A DNA stretch of 64,000 bases from Macquaria australasica (GCA_005408345.1 SEMN01000045.1:1605001-1669000); one strand, 5' to 3'; positions 1-32,216 are shown, counted from the first letter of the stretch. Program-made: numbers and translations. The notes: generated by a model from the letters alone, not told the origin.

Positions 1-328
1 TTGCTAGCTAGGTAACGTTAGTGATAAACAGCAGTGCCATGTTCAACAGATTCACATAGAACTCAGTAACGTATGCTGTGTACTAGTTTTCTTAACGTGT
101 TAAGATTTTAAGCACACTTTCCTTCTAGTTATTACTTAGTTCATTGTTTGAATAATGGAGACTGCTCTATGATCAGTATAGACCCTTTTCACAGCAGACA
201 TTTTGACTTGTCAAAGCAGGAAAAACTCAAATAGATTGATGGATTGGAGCCATCATTAATGTTGAAAGCAGGAAAAGCAATCAAAGTACTGTAAGCTGCC
301 CATTGAAATGCTATCTCTTTCCCTGCAG
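1..328 (+). other. sugt1 intron (5' part outside window)
   Basis: Moderately AT-rich non-coding sequence ending in the first visible sugt1 acceptor. No other feature seen. Confidence 0.7.
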
Positions 329-20842
<20,514 letters not shown>

Positions 20843-21042
20843 GCACCACCCTCCCTCTGTTTGACTGAGTCCTCATTGCTCTGCTGTCTCCGTGGCCGTT
20901 CCCTTCTTCCTATTCCCAACCCTTCAGTTGTGCTGTTGCTCTGGTGTTTTCACTAAGTGCAGGGAGCCTCTGTGTTCCCACTTTCACTCGACCAAACCAC
21001 TCATGGCCTACTCTCTGCATTAACTTGCTGCCAGATGGACTC

Positions 21043-21048
21043 AATAAA
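21043..21048 (+). terminator. sugt1: proximal poly(A) signal of sugt1
   Basis: AATAAA lies about 200 nt past the sugt1 stop, in a 3' UTR-like stretch without repeats. Confidence 0.7.
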
Positions 21049-22481
21049 AACTTAATTTGAATAATCATTTTGATTGAGTTACATTATCAGATTTTTAAAG
21101 GCCCATGGACTCAAAAGTGACTGATGGACCTGAAATGCTCCAATTCAACTTTCAGATCTGGTTTGAGGGCATCATTCTTTCCTCTCCTGGTTTTCTCACA
21201 AACGCCCACAGCCTTTCTTTTTGGAAGCCTGTTATGACTTGCTATGATCAGCACTTGTATAAAAATGTAAAGTTGTTAAAAATAAGAACCAATTGAGGTG
21301 TTTAAAGTACAACTATGATTGCGTTTCTTGGCTCATGCAGTTTTTTTCCCTGTACACTCAGTAAAAAGTCAACAGCAATACTCTGCAAACCGACTTGTCC
21401 GGAATGTGTGTGACATGCCAGCCAGTGGCTTAGCACCCGACCGTTCCCTCAGTGTGATTCAAGCTTCAGTGTAAATAAAAGATTTGTTGTTTGGCAAACA
21501 AACTTTGTCCCGTGTTTTATGGCGTTGCTGTCTCCGGAAACTGTGTCGGACAGGTTTGAACGTCTCGGAAGGGATCCATCAGGTCCAAAAACGGCAATAT
21601 ATCATGACGGGGAGCCATGATCTGTGATTATGTGCTGGGAGGAATGAAATGTGGCGTCACTGATAGGAGTGCTGGCAGTTCAGATATGGACGACAGCTTG
21701 AGGAAATGGTTTTACGTATCGTGGTTCGATTGGTATCAAGACGGAGAGCCCGGAGGCGCTTGGCCAGCAGCAGGTGGGGATGCAGCCTTGAGGTGTAGGG
21801 GTGATTTACAGTTGGAGATGTGGGAGAGCAGGCAACCTCCCCTGTTCTCCAACCACATGTATGCGGCAGCTGTAACTGTGAGGAGGCGTCCTGCCGCTGC
21901 AAGAGAGCATTAATATGGATCAGCCTCCTAACCGCATCATCAAGCCTCTCGCACCGAGTTAAGTGTTAAATTCATCACACATCGTTTCATCTCTCGTGAC
22001 GATCAAACGCCCGTTTGTGGCTCTGGATGGAACTCTCCCTCTCTCACTCACACACACACACAAACACACACTCCTCCACTATCCCTGACACACACAAACA
22101 CACCGCCCCCATCCTTACCCCCTACCCCTGCCTGAGGCGGCTCTGTGACATCAAAAGGAGCTAAGCGCTTTGCATCGTGGGTAAGATCTGGGAGCGTGAC
22201 GGCTACAGAGTCTTTAGTCTCATTAAAGAGTTCTAGAGCTGCAACTCTCAAACATTAAAGAACTCTGGAAACTTCATTCTGCTCATCCCTTTGGAGCAGC
22301 TAGCAGATGTGACATCTCAAAACTGAAAAGTGTCTTTGAGTGTGCAAGAGAGGGAGGGCGGGGTTCCCAAATAAACCCACTGATAAGTTGGAAGCAATAT
22401 GTGTTTACAAATAGGATATAAAGTCATTGGGTCATTAACAAAAAAAAAAGGGGGTGACGCTTTAAAGTTTACTTAAAAAAC
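21049..22481. other. sugt1-cnmd tail-to-tail intergenic region
   Basis: Non-coding sequence between converging 3' ends, with a short CA-rich patch near 22050-22075 and no clear transposon. A 98-codon open frame at 21617 has no recognisable domain and no support. Confidence 0.6.
21474..21479 (+). terminator. sugt1: possible distal poly(A) signal of sugt1
   Basis: A second AATAAA lies 430 nt further on and is followed by T/G-rich sequence (gatttgttgtttgg). It may give a longer 3' UTR. Confidence 0.45.
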
Positions 22482-22487
22482 TTTATT
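22482..22487 (-). terminator. cnmd: possible poly(A) signal of cnmd
   Basis: AATAAA on the minus strand about 730 nt past the stop, followed by T-rich sequence. A nearer copy at 22734-22739 is an alternative. Confidence 0.45.
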
Positions 22488-22733
22488 CAGCGATATTGCA
22501 CTTTGAGATAGTTTCTTCAATGCAGATGAAAATACATTTAGATGAAAGTTTCTGGGAGAGCGCGTACAGTACATTGTTTTAATGAGAGCTACTCGTGAGG
22601 ACAAAATAGGAAAGGGAAAGTTAGAAACACAGGAGTCAAAAATATTTCTCACCAGAGTGATGACTAGTTAAACAAACAATGGGTGCTATTTAAGCCAGCT
22701 GACTGCTATTGAAGTACTTTTGCACCCTATACA

Positions 22734-22739
22734 TTTATT
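22734..22739 (-). terminator. cnmd: alternative poly(A) signal of cnmd
   Basis: AATAAA on the minus strand about 475 nt past the stop. The sequence does not say which of the two signals is used. Confidence 0.4.
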
Positions 22740-23211
22740 TACATCAAAAAGCAAAGAAGGAAAGCAAAGCAATGATTACCAGCTCTATAAATACAAGCTT
22801 ACTTTTCCTATAGATAAATGGGTGGCAGTAGATGTCATTTAATTGAATGTTGGGTCTGTTGGATATTTTATATGATAACCTCTGTTCTCTTGGCAGCATG
22901 TCGTGCTATAGTTCAGAAGGATCTAAATCCATAGCAGGTATGTTTTTTTAATAAGACGAGCTGTGCAGGGAGCAGCGTACCTTTACATGTGAGATCATGT
23001 CTGTCCTAGATTCTGTAGCATGCATTTATAATGTGTGGACACGGTTACTGATTACGAATCTGCTCAGACCAACAGGTAACTGCAGGAGACGACGATAAGA
23101 AGCTGCCACCTCCCTTTCCTAAACTTTTCCCCCTCCCTTGGATCCCCATTCCTCCCCTAGTTTCTTCCCTCCTGGACTCTACCATCTCCCAGGTGGGCGA
23201 CGGGGGTGCGT

Positions 23212-23436
23212 CTACACCAGACCCAGAATGCGGGCCATCCACCAGTTGCAGGGCATGATAACTCTACAGGCCACCCTGCAGCCTTGGTAGTGGTACGGCC
23301 ACGGGTGGTACCCTCCCAGTGGCTCGCAGATCCTCTGGCAGTGGGTGTAGCTGCGGCGGCACTCGTGGCAGCACACGCCCTGGTGGTCCAACATGGGGTC
23401 GATGTTCATGGTGCCCTGCTCACCCTCGAGACCTCT
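23212..23436 (-). CDS. cnmd: cnmd exon 7 (cysteine-rich domain, stop)
   Basis: The acceptor is TCCTCTTAG. It encodes RGLEGEQGTMNIDPMLDHQG, VCCHECRRSYTHCQRICEPL, GGYHPWPYHYQGCRVACRVI and MPCNWWMARILGLV, then TAG. All eight cysteines of the mature factor are present. Confidence 0.97.
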   Translation of the reverse strand, partial: RGLEGEQGTMNIDPMLDHQGVCCHECRRSYTHCQRICEPLGGYHPWPYHYQGCRVACRVIMPCNWWMARILGLV

Positions 23437-25579
23437 CTAAGAGGAGACAGAGAGGACAGCACTCAGACGTGTACGCAGTGTTTGTTCATGTGATGCTGTA
23501 TGTCTTTAGCAGCAGAGAACGCTCATTTCAAACCAATTAAAAATGGATTTCCGGCAGGCGGGGTGGGGAGGAGGGGATGTTGTCAGATGTGGGTTTTTGT
23601 TGTCAACTATTTTCTTTTTCAACGTAGTGCTTGCTGTTAACCCCCCTCTGTGGTTGTCAGGAGTGTGTAGCAGGGGTTGGGGGATGCTTGGAGTGGGAAG
23701 GGAGAGGGATTAGGAAAAATGGGGCTCAACATAAGGGGTGAGGATGCAGGGCATGGAGGCGTGTGTATGTATGGGAGTCTGTGCGCTCAGCAGGGCAACG
23801 GGGGTGGGGGGGGGGGGGGTTGTGGAATTATTCATACAGGCTGAATGCTGAAAGGAAAGCTTTGGACAGGCTCAGACAGCCTCACACAGAAAACGCATGC
23901 ACAGAAAACACACCCACGCATACACTCAGATTTGCAGTGACAACCCAGGGCCCCTCCGCCGTGACCCCGGCATCTGCTGCCGCTCGCACAGCTGTGAGAA
24001 ACTCTCCTCGGCAAAAGGCCTCTCAGGTAGCCCTCAGATCTGAACGGACAGTCGCGGACGTTGTAGCGGGACGGGAACACAAACCAGGAGAAGAAGAATG
24101 TGTAAGCTTTGTTTGTGTGACTCACCTGGTAGGGGTTCTCCGGGTTGAACTCTGCCTCCACGTCCTCTTCCTCCTCCCAGGCCCCGGCTGCCTGGCGGCG
24201 CTGGCGGGGGGCGGCCCTCCTCTTCCTCTGTCCGCCTGCACACATCACAGTCTCAGTATCTGACAGCAGACCAAATTTAGGAGCGGAGTGGCACTAATGT
24301 GGCTCGGCTCCTGATTGCACAGCCGTTTCTCTGGCAGCATTTTGAAGTCCTCAGATGAAGCAGAATAAGATTGTGTTTTGAGAACTTTTGACCTCCCAGC
24401 GTGCTAAAAATTGTACACTCGGGAGCTTGGAAACTTCAAAAGGACTTCTGCTTTTCTTTTAAGCCTGTTTTTCTTTCTGTGGCTTAAACAACTATGATGT
24501 TAAATGAAAGTTACTGAGACCGTTTGACCCATGTCGTCTTTGTTTTGTGGAAAAAAAACTCACATAGCCTTAAAACTTGAGTGTTTTACTTTGTTTTCTT
24601 TGGATCTAAATTTCCATATCTTTACCACTAGGCGTCTGATTGCTTACTGGTTGAGTAGGTGGGACGGAGCCAGAAGATTGGCAGGTCTCCACACAAGTCC
24701 TTGATCTTGTTGCTGAGGAAGGCAGAGTCCGAGAGGGGAGTGTCAGCCGCCACCCAGATCAGATCTTCCTCAAATTTGGCCGGCATCACCTCGTCTTCCT
24801 TCAGGGGTGAAGAAGGTGAGGAGAGGTGTGCCAAAACCCAGTGCAAAAGCAAACATCACAACAAAACATCTGAAGACGTCCCCGGCTGCTGAAGGCACAA
24901 CATCACACTTGTTTATAGATCTTGTAACCTTCCCCTTTAAATAGCCCACAGTCTATGCATCCCGTCCGAGTCTAATCTGCATTAATGCTGTGCTGTTAAT
25001 GCTTCTTATAACAACATAAAATCAAGCTGTAAAAAGGAAGCCCTTGAGGCTTTAGTATACAGATTCCCTTTGCAGTAACATTTAGCTGTATACACAATGT
25101 CAAGACTCATCAAGATCTGAAGGGAAGGAGAGATTGGATGGCCTAAATGTGCAGGTTTCTGCAGATAAACTAATGAGGTTTTCAGAGGAGAGACTGTGTA
25201 AACATACATACTCCTGTATCCACAGCCTGCAGGTAAAAGGGGGAATTCTGCGGGGATGATTTTGCCCACAGGCATTTGTTCCTGAGGCCTGCACTGCACT
25301 AGCCACAGCCATGTTTAGGGAATGTTATCCTCCAACCTTTCAGAAATGCTGTTTTTTTTTTCTCTCCAGCTCAAATGATTTGCTGGAGGGACAAATAAAA
25401 GCGGGGGTCCTTCTCCACTGCTCGACTGATAAGAGTTTATCTGACCCACTCTCTCTGGATGGCGACGTGTATGTGTGTGTGTATCTGTGTGTGCGCGCAC
25501 TTATCTAACCCATATTTGCCATCACTCTAAATTATAGCAAATGACCAGCCTGCAGCAACCATTATAACAACATCTCCCT

Positions 25580-25621
<42 letters not shown>

Positions 25622-28600
25622 TTCATCTCACACACAAACATGAACCAAACGATCATTTATGAGGCAAAGAGAGGCAATAACACAAACACACACAAAAGCA
25701 CAAATAAATGATCTTTTATGAGGCAGAGAGAGGCGATAAGAGCAACCCTGCGTGATAATTAATTGTGCAATTGCATGTGTCTGTGCGTGCGTGTGTGTGT
25801 GTTTAAATGTGATCACAGGGGCAAATCTGGTGATGTGGATGTGAGGCTTATGCAGAGCTAAATGATTTTAATTATCAGACAGCCTCCATTGAACAATCAC
25901 AGGCGGTGGTGTTGGTGTGTTGTGATCGCAATCCACATAAGCACATATGGTATGTTCAGAGTAGTCCTCTGTTGTGTTTTTTGATTTTAATAGAGTCCAC
26001 CAAGCTGTGAAGTGATGGGAACCCACACATAGAAATCACCCATGTGTTTCTGGTAGATCATTAGCTTGGGTGATTCATGCTAATACCTCAGCATACACTA
26101 GCTTCATATCCCAAGTGAGAACTAGTAGTGTATCTCTAAAGCTCAGCAAAGAATAAACAATGCAGTAATACTACTTTCAGTATTAGTAATGAAGACTTAG
26201 GGTTTATAAGTTGTAACTTCTGGCTTTATAAATGGGCTGCTTAAAATTGTATTATTGCCTTATAAATCAGTATTAAGCCATTTTTAAGAACAATGTTTGG
26301 GTTAGCAGGCTGGATGTACATCCTCCTCTGTCATTACTTGTATCCTCTTTTAAGCGGTTTTGCTATTAGTGAGTAACTCACAGCCATTTATTAATGACCT
26401 GCTAACATTTGTATCTTTCTACTAACATTTGATGGTTTATTAGAAAGTGAGGAGGTCGTAAATAAAGGGGAAAGAGTCATATGCTGTTGGTTCTGCAGTT
26501 ACTAAATGTTAGGAAGTCGTTAATAAAAGGTTTCTCCAGCTACAACAATGTAAATGTTATAAGCTGTAATACATGGATTTTGTTACAGATTCTCTTCAGC
26601 GCTTTTCGAGAAGGTAAGTGGTCAAACTGTCCAACCCACTGATTAATCAGACAGCTAAGTAACTGTACTTACACACGCGGTGCATTGAGCTAAATGCTAA
26701 CAGACTCAGTGTGACGATGCTAACGTGCGGATGTTTAGCAGGTTTAATGTTTACAATGTTTGCCATCTTAGTTTAGCATGTTAGCATGCTAGCATTTGCT
26801 AATTAGCACTAAACACAAAGTTTAGCTGAGGCTGATGGTCATAAACTAAAGTATTGGACAAATTCAAATTTAGACTTGATGATGGCGCTGCAGGAAAAGT
26901 TAAGGGATCACCAAAGTTATTACAGTTCATCCTGTGGGTGACCTGAACATTATGTATCATATTTTGTGCCAATCGATCGTGTAGATGTTGAGATATTTCA
27001 CTGGATGAGTAAAAACTTTGACCTGCTGGTGGTGCTAGAGAAAAGGTCTGGGGATCATCAGAGTCAGTAGTCAGAGAATGTCTGAACATATTTTCATGGC
27101 AATCCATCCAATAGTTGATGAGACCAAAGTGGCGGACCAACAGACAGACATTGCCAATCCTAGAGCCACACCGCTAGCATGGCTAGACAAGTTGAATAGA
27201 GTTGATCTCCCAGACACTTGTGGCCCTTATCCACGGCAGGAACTTAACCAAACGTAACCTGTAGCCATTGTCACCGGTTCTGCTTTTCTTTCCACAATGT
27301 GCGCAGCAGAGTGGAATCCAAAAACTAGGTAGTGGTTCAACGTGCTGGACGCTGACATCCCGGTTTGTAAAATATACTGTAAACACAAGGAACTTAGTAC
27401 CAAAGCCTCACACGGTTATTTAAGGAATAGTTCTTGCCAAGAGTTAGATGAGAGAATTGATACCGCTCTCAATTTGTCCGTTAATTATAAGAAAGTCACT
27501 GCGCCCCGCTAAGAAATGGTCCACCACATAATCCCCTGTAAACCCACAAATTGTCATTTTTACACTTTGGTTTTTGTATAAAACAAACGAGATATAAAGT
27601 GTTAATTAGTGAGCTTTAGAGGTGCTGGTAGGTGGATTTTGTTACCTTTGGACAGAGCAGAGCTAGCGGTTTCCCCACGTTTCCTGTCTTTATGCTAAGC
27701 TAAGCTAATTGGCTACTGGCAGTACCTTCATATGTATCATACAGACATGAGAGTGGTATCACTCTTCTCATCCAACTCTCAGCAAGAAAGCAAATGAGCG
27801 TATTTCCCAAAATGTCCTTTAAAAGTTTGGGTTATGGGAAGCCGCAGGTTACAGTTTGTTAGGTTCCTGAAGTGGAAAGAGGCTATTGATGAATTCCCTG
27901 AAAATCACATTACAGCGTGGAGAAAACATGCTTTCTGAGGACATATAAGACAGACAGGACCAACCCACCAGGTCGAATGTCATGGAGTCCTTGTTGAGAG
28001 CCTCCACATCAGGCAGACGAGCCTTCACTTGGGTCTTGATGTAGCACTTCTCTCCTCCTGAAAACCGGATCCCTGTGATCCCCTGGAGAGGTCAGGAAGC
28101 AAAGGGGACAAACAAGAAAGTTGGAAGTTAGAACTCATTACTACCCCAGTTGTTGTGTTGTCCTCAGCACTCTGCAGGTGTCTGGGACTGAAGATCTGTA
28201 CATCAAATGTAATAACACAGCTGATTTTGACCACATTTTGGGGCCAAGCTGCACTTTGGCACTATATTCTAGATTTAAAAAATTACACTCACAGGGACAC
28301 TATGATTAAAGGTCAAAATTTTAATAGTTAAAAGGCCAAAACTGCTGCTTTGCTAGTCTGATTGGGGTGCTTTAATTAAAGGTCAAAAACCACCAGCCCG
28401 CATTTAATGAAAATTGGAGGGACGATGCATTTTGACACTGATTGGCCCAAAGGGAGATAACACGTCTACTTGTTCTTAATTTCTCCGCTGTTGCAATGAG
28501 CCAATCTCCCCACAAGGGTCTTTAAAGTTTCAACAAAACTGACCGACTACTTCTTCCAAATTGCTCAGAGAGTGCTGAGCAGTGTGTTGATTAGTCTGGT

Positions 28601-28800
28601 TTTCTGCTTTTACCTGAACCTCCTGATATTTTTGATTATTTTTTAGATCCAACTCACAATCTCAAAGTCATGGACCTCCACAGCCTCGTCCGCCCCGCTG
28701 CCGGTGCTGAATCTCTCCATGTTATTGGCCGTGTCGATCTCCATTGTACCCTCCTCCACTTTGCCATTGATGCTCATGCTGTAGTGGACATTGTAGACCT

Positions 28801-28846
<46 letters not shown>

Positions 28847-30486
28847 GGTTTCAGACTGGCATGTAAGGTATGAGAGGCCTGAGAGTCACCCCACCCCCAG
28901 CCCTCTCTCGTTCAACACTCACTCTCCTTCTCCAATCTCCTATGACTTTTCCTCACACATACGACCTCTCTTTTCAGGATTTCTCCTTCAGACACACACA
29001 TTCATTCAGACTTGGTCAGAAGAATACAATCCACGCAGCTCTGGGTGATGATGACCCTTCTACAGAGCTGTTTCATCATGGCTTAATAGCATTTTCTAAC
29101 TTCATATTGGGGGGAAAAAAACTCTCAGAAAGCTACATTTTCCCTCTCATCTCTTCCACCTCTTGCCCCTGGAGCATCAGCCGGACCAAAGAGCCCCCAC
29201 CACACCACACCACACCCCTCTCCACCCTGCCAGGATCCTCCAACACACACCACCACACACACAACGCCTCCATTCACCAAGCAGACTGCACCAGGGAACA
29301 GGAGTGTTTAATTTTACATTTTACTGTTTGCCTACACTGTAAAAAAAAATCCATCTTGGAAAAACTACTCTAGTACTGAGTCTCCTTTTAATTCAAACAA
29401 GTTAAAAAAATGTAATGTACCACTGACAAATTAATTTCACTTGTTTCCAATTCAAAACAGCTTGTTTCAAGAATGTCTTCACTCTAGTGATATTATTTTT
29501 ATAGGGTGAGTATGAGAGCTGTTTTCTTCTATGGTAGTGCCACTTATTTTAGAAAAGTTGTGAAAGTACAGTGAAACTACACTGGAACCAAAGGAATAAT
29601 GTAGCAGATCAGACTGCATTTGATTTGATTTTTGATTGAAAGTCCTAAGGGACCATGTGAAAATTATGGGGGGGGGCTGAACCTTATGTTTCATAAGCCT
29701 TCCTCAGGGTTATTCATGTTTTCTTTTAACTCCTATTGACCAAATAGTATAACAGTGTTAAATTGGTACAACTTGTTTAATTGTGTACCTCAATTTAAAC
29801 ATTAAAATCTTAATGGAACCACCAAAGTGCACCTTTATGAACCATGGCACCAGTGAAAGTTGTCTATTTGATATAACTGTAATCTAAATCAAAATTTAGG
29901 ATGCCAAAATAAAAATGACAATTAACTCCCCCTTTTATGACCACCCCCACCCCACTCCCAATAATTTTCGTACAGTCCTTTAGAAAAACTTCTTCTTTTT
30001 TTTGCAGTGTAAGTAAGAGAAACAATAAAATGTCTTACGTGTTTTTCATTGTTGTTCCAGAAGTAGAAGGCTCCGACTGCCCCCAGCAGCAGTAGGAGGG
30101 CCCCGGCGATGAGCACCGCGATCCCGGCCTTCAGGAGGCGGCCGGTGGCGGTGGGCTTCACGGCCACGGCGGAGTAGGCCTACGGTAAAATCAATCAAAC
30201 AACAACAAAACAAACTTCTGACAATCCATTTATACCTATGATTGCTGAAATAGCTTCCTGCAAGAGATAACTCCCGTCACCTCACAGTGATAAGTTACAG
30301 AGTAGGTTTATGGTCATCTATCCGGAATATGAAAGGTCAATAACAGAACGCTTGACTGGCCCCAAAGATGTTCCTGTATTATAAGCCTCCATATCCGGGT
30401 ATATGAAAACTCACCGGAGGCATAAACTGCTGCAGGTCCTCCGGTCCCGCCGAGGCGATCGGTACTTTCTCTGAGTTCCCGGCCAT
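23212..30486 (-). CDS. cnmd: chondromodulin (BRICHOS-domain, furin-processed anti-angiogenic factor), complete
   Basis: CNMD is a type II membrane precursor cleaved by furin to release a cysteine-rich cartilage factor that blocks angiogenesis. Seven exons in order (30415-30486, 30039-30179, 28658-28798, 27969-28082, 24648-24798, 24126-24235, 23212-23436) join into 317 codons plus TAG, with consistent phases. Residues 1-42 are cytosolic and about 43-65 form the membrane anchor (IAVLIAGALLLLLGAVGAFY). BRICHOS spans about 95-202, with its cysteine pair at C131 and C192. The furin site is RKRR at 210-213. The C-terminal domain (265-306) has eight cysteines, including CCHECRRSYTHC, and ends ARILGLV. 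Human CNMD is 334 residues; the shortfall lies mainly between the furin site and the Cys-rich domain. The start ATG has G at -3 and +4. No N-x-S/T sequon is present. The paralogue tnmd is less likely because of the furin site and the SUGT1/PCDH8 neighbours. Confidence 0.96.
24126..24235 (-). CDS. cnmd: cnmd exon 6 (furin site and linker)
   Basis: The acceptor is GTGTGCAG and the donor GTGAGT; phase 1 in, 0 out. It encodes SGQRKRRAAPRQRRQAAGAW, then EEEEDVEAEFNPENPYQ. RKRR is the furin motif and FNPENPY matches FNPDNPY of mammals. The linker is short and acidic. Confidence 0.92.
24648..24798 (-). CDS. cnmd: cnmd exon 5 (BRICHOS)
   Basis: The acceptor is CCCTGAAG and the donor GTAAGC; phase 0 in, 1 out. 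It encodes EDEVMPAKFEEDLIWVAADT, PLSDSAFLSNKIKDLCGDLP and IFWLRPTYST. CGDLPIFWL is the family's BRICHOS signature. Confidence 0.95.
26690..27190 (+). repeat. GCACTAAAC / GTTCATCCTG dispersed repeat
   Basis: It contains GCTAATTAGCACTAAACACA, GGTCATAAACTAAAGTATTG, CATGGCAATCCATCCAATAG and AGTGGCGGACCAACAGACAG. It lies in a cnmd intron, opposite to the gene. Confidence 0.7.
27422..27821. mobile_element. long-TIR element, AAGGAATAGTT family
   Basis: It starts AAGGAATAGTTCTTGCCAAG, and its right end reads as a long inverted repeat of the start (AACTCTCAGCAAGAAAGCAA toward AAAATGTCCTTT). The same family forms the middle layer of the nest at 49989-50931. Confidence 0.65.
27969..28082 (-). CDS. cnmd: cnmd exon 4 (BRICHOS)
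   Basis: The acceptor is ACCTCTCCAG and the donor GTGGGT; 38 codons in phase 0. It encodes GITGIRFSGGEKCYIKTQVK then ARLPDVEALNKDSMTFDL. C131 is the first BRICHOS cysteine. Confidence 0.95.
28658..28798 (-). CDS. cnmd: cnmd exon 3 (start of BRICHOS)
   Basis: It is 47 codons in phase 0, encoding VYNVHYSMSINGKVEEGTME, IDTANNMERFSTGSGADEA and VEVHDFEI. The acceptor is TACAG directly after a (TG)n tract with no pyrimidine run; the donor is GTGAGT. Confidence 0.94.
28803..28845. repeat. (CA)n microsatellite abutting cnmd exon 3 acceptor
   Basis: About 21 CA units. On the coding strand this is (TG)n ending 5 nt before exon 3. Confidence 0.97.
29644..29994. mobile_element. AGGGACTGTA-family inverted-repeat element
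   Basis: It starts AGGGACCATGTGAAAATTAT, followed by GGGGCTGAACCTTATGTTTC, and ends AATAATTTTCGTACAGTCCT. TA dinucleotides flank it. It lies in cnmd intron 2; a longer relative is at 39405-40125. Confidence 0.65.
30039..30179 (-). CDS. cnmd: cnmd exon 2 (membrane anchor)
   Basis: The acceptor ends in GTAG and the donor is GTAAGA; 47 codons in phase 0. It encodes AYSAVAVKPTATGRLLKAG, the hydrophobic anchor and FYFWNNNEKH. Confidence 0.93.
30415..30486 (-). CDS. cnmd: cnmd exon 1 (start codon)
   Basis: It encodes MAGNSEKVPIASAGPEDLQQ then FMPP, with donor GTGAGT in phase 0. A (GA)n array lies about 45 nt upstream of the ATG. Confidence 0.93.
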
Positions 30487-30525
30487 GACTGGAGCCAAAC
30501 ACCTGAGGAAACCCCAGTCCACTAA

Positions 30526-30529
<4 letters not shown>

Positions 30530-30593
<64 letters not shown>
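30530..30593. repeat. (CT)n / (GA)n microsatellite upstream of cnmd
   Basis: About 32 units with a single CG interruption, ending 44 nt before the cnmd ATG. On the coding strand it is (GA)n, likely in the 5' UTR or core promoter. Confidence 0.95.
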
Positions 30594-30595
<2 letters not shown>

Positions 30596-31743
30596 GAGGA
30601 GGATGGACACGTCTGCGCTTTCATACAGCCAGGTCGTGTTTTATGCTGTAGTGCAAAGGCTGCTCATGTAACTTACATGAGTCTGATCGCTGCCATGATC
30701 CTCCGGATTTTATATCATTATTATTATGACAACATTGGTGGGTATAGACTAAGATCTATTCTGCAATTAAGAAGATGATGAAGAAAGGGTGAGGTTGTCT
30801 CCTCAAATCACCTCTGCACACACCCCTTCTCTCCCTCCCCCCTCCCTCTCTCCCTCCTTCCTCTCTCTCTCAATGCCTCCACAGACGTTTGCAGGTCAAA
30901 GGTGGCTCAGGCGGAATGTCGCATGTTTTCTCCAGCTTGGAGACAGTATATTTACATGACAGCGTGCAAAAGCGGCAGCTTGTTGGACAGACTTGTGTCT
31001 TACTTCCCTATATCTTTTATATATCCGAGTCCAGAACTGCGTTGCTGTTATGAAAAATGCCCTGAACCCATGAATGATAATGAGGGGATTACGTAAGGGG
31101 CACAGCGTGCGCATTTGGCAGATAGACAAAAAAAACATCCTGACGGGATAGCAGGAGGATTTACTCACAAGGACTTAATGTTCTTTGACAAAAATCACCT
31201 GTGCCTGGATGCCTATCAAACTTCTCCTTAGTTAGACTTCCTTTTATGGATGAAAGCTTTGTTGTTTTTTGGAGACGAACAGGACATGCGCCTTTACGCA
31301 TAGTCAGTCTCATTATGTGTGTCTCTTCTATGCGCACATTTTAGGTGGTAATGATTTATGTAATGGAAACCTGAGCATAGCTTTAATACTTGTATTAGCA
31401 TGCAGGTCGTATGCAGTAAAATGCAGTTAATACGTCCATGAAAATGAGAGAGAATAACTTCGCTCTTGATATGCATGTGGTGACAGAGTGATTTGCTAGA
31501 AAACCTTGGAGTCTGCTCTGGCATCTCACCAGCAAAATCGTATTCACAAAAGAAAAAAACCCTAAACTGACCTTCTTCGGTGGGCTGCAAGGACAGAGGC
31601 TCACTACTGCAATCAACTGCAACAGCGACGCCTGTTGGCTTTTACTAGCGACTGGCCTGACTGATGTTCCTGCGAGGCATTCACAGACACCCTGCTCACC
31701 TCCACAAACACATAACTCCCATTTTCAGAACAGTATTTCAAAG
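30594..31743. other. intergenic region between cnmd 5' end and pcdh8 3' end
   Basis: About 1.15 kb without a gene or clear repeat. A CT-rich stretch lies at 30820-30870. The cnmd promoter should be at its left edge. Confidence 0.6.
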
Positions 31744-31749
31744 TTTATT
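31744..31749 (-). terminator. pcdh8: poly(A) signal of pcdh8
   Basis: AATAAA on the minus strand about 515 nt past the stop, followed 28-42 nt later by a GT-rich element (GTTATGTGTTTGTGG). The pairing fits a vertebrate cleavage site. Confidence 0.65.
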
Positions 31750-32213
31750 TTCTCTCAGAATATTGTGATGATAAAAAAAAAAAAATCTGTACAATGACTT
31801 ATTATTGCATTCAAATAATTTCATACATCGTTATCAACTTGACACATTGTGGGTCACCGGCCCTCAAACTGCACAGTTTCTGGGGCCATTTTAAATAGCG
31901 TGCGTAAAGATCAATAATTACAATTCATATTTACACATCTTTGCTTAATTTTTACTTTTATAAAAATAAAATCTCTATATGTACAAAACTTGCATATGAT
32001 ACACTTCATGTCAAACAATATTTCTCAAAGTGATTGAATGGACATCAAATGTGGCTTTACAATAAAACAAAAACACACAAATATTAGGATATAAACTTAT
32101 ATGTGCACACTCTCCACAGCAACAAATAACTTCAAAAAGTTACATTATTCTCATTGTCAATGAATCATAAATTAAAACTTTGAATACACTATACATTTCT
32201 TTGAGAGTGAGCT

Positions 32214-32216
<3 letters not shown>

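Larger units (their letters stand above)
24799..27968 (-). other. cnmd intron
   Basis: It holds a (CA)n run at 25584-25619 and repeats at 26690 and 27422. No other gene is seen. Confidence 0.6.

Noticed and set aside
21617..21913. 98-codon plus-strand open frame between sugt1 and cnmd
   Set aside because: No recognised domain, no promoter, and it lies in the intergenic region; chance frame most likely.
23763..24263. 166-codon plus-strand open frame
   Set aside because: It runs antisense across cnmd exon 6 and adjacent intron; no family resemblance.
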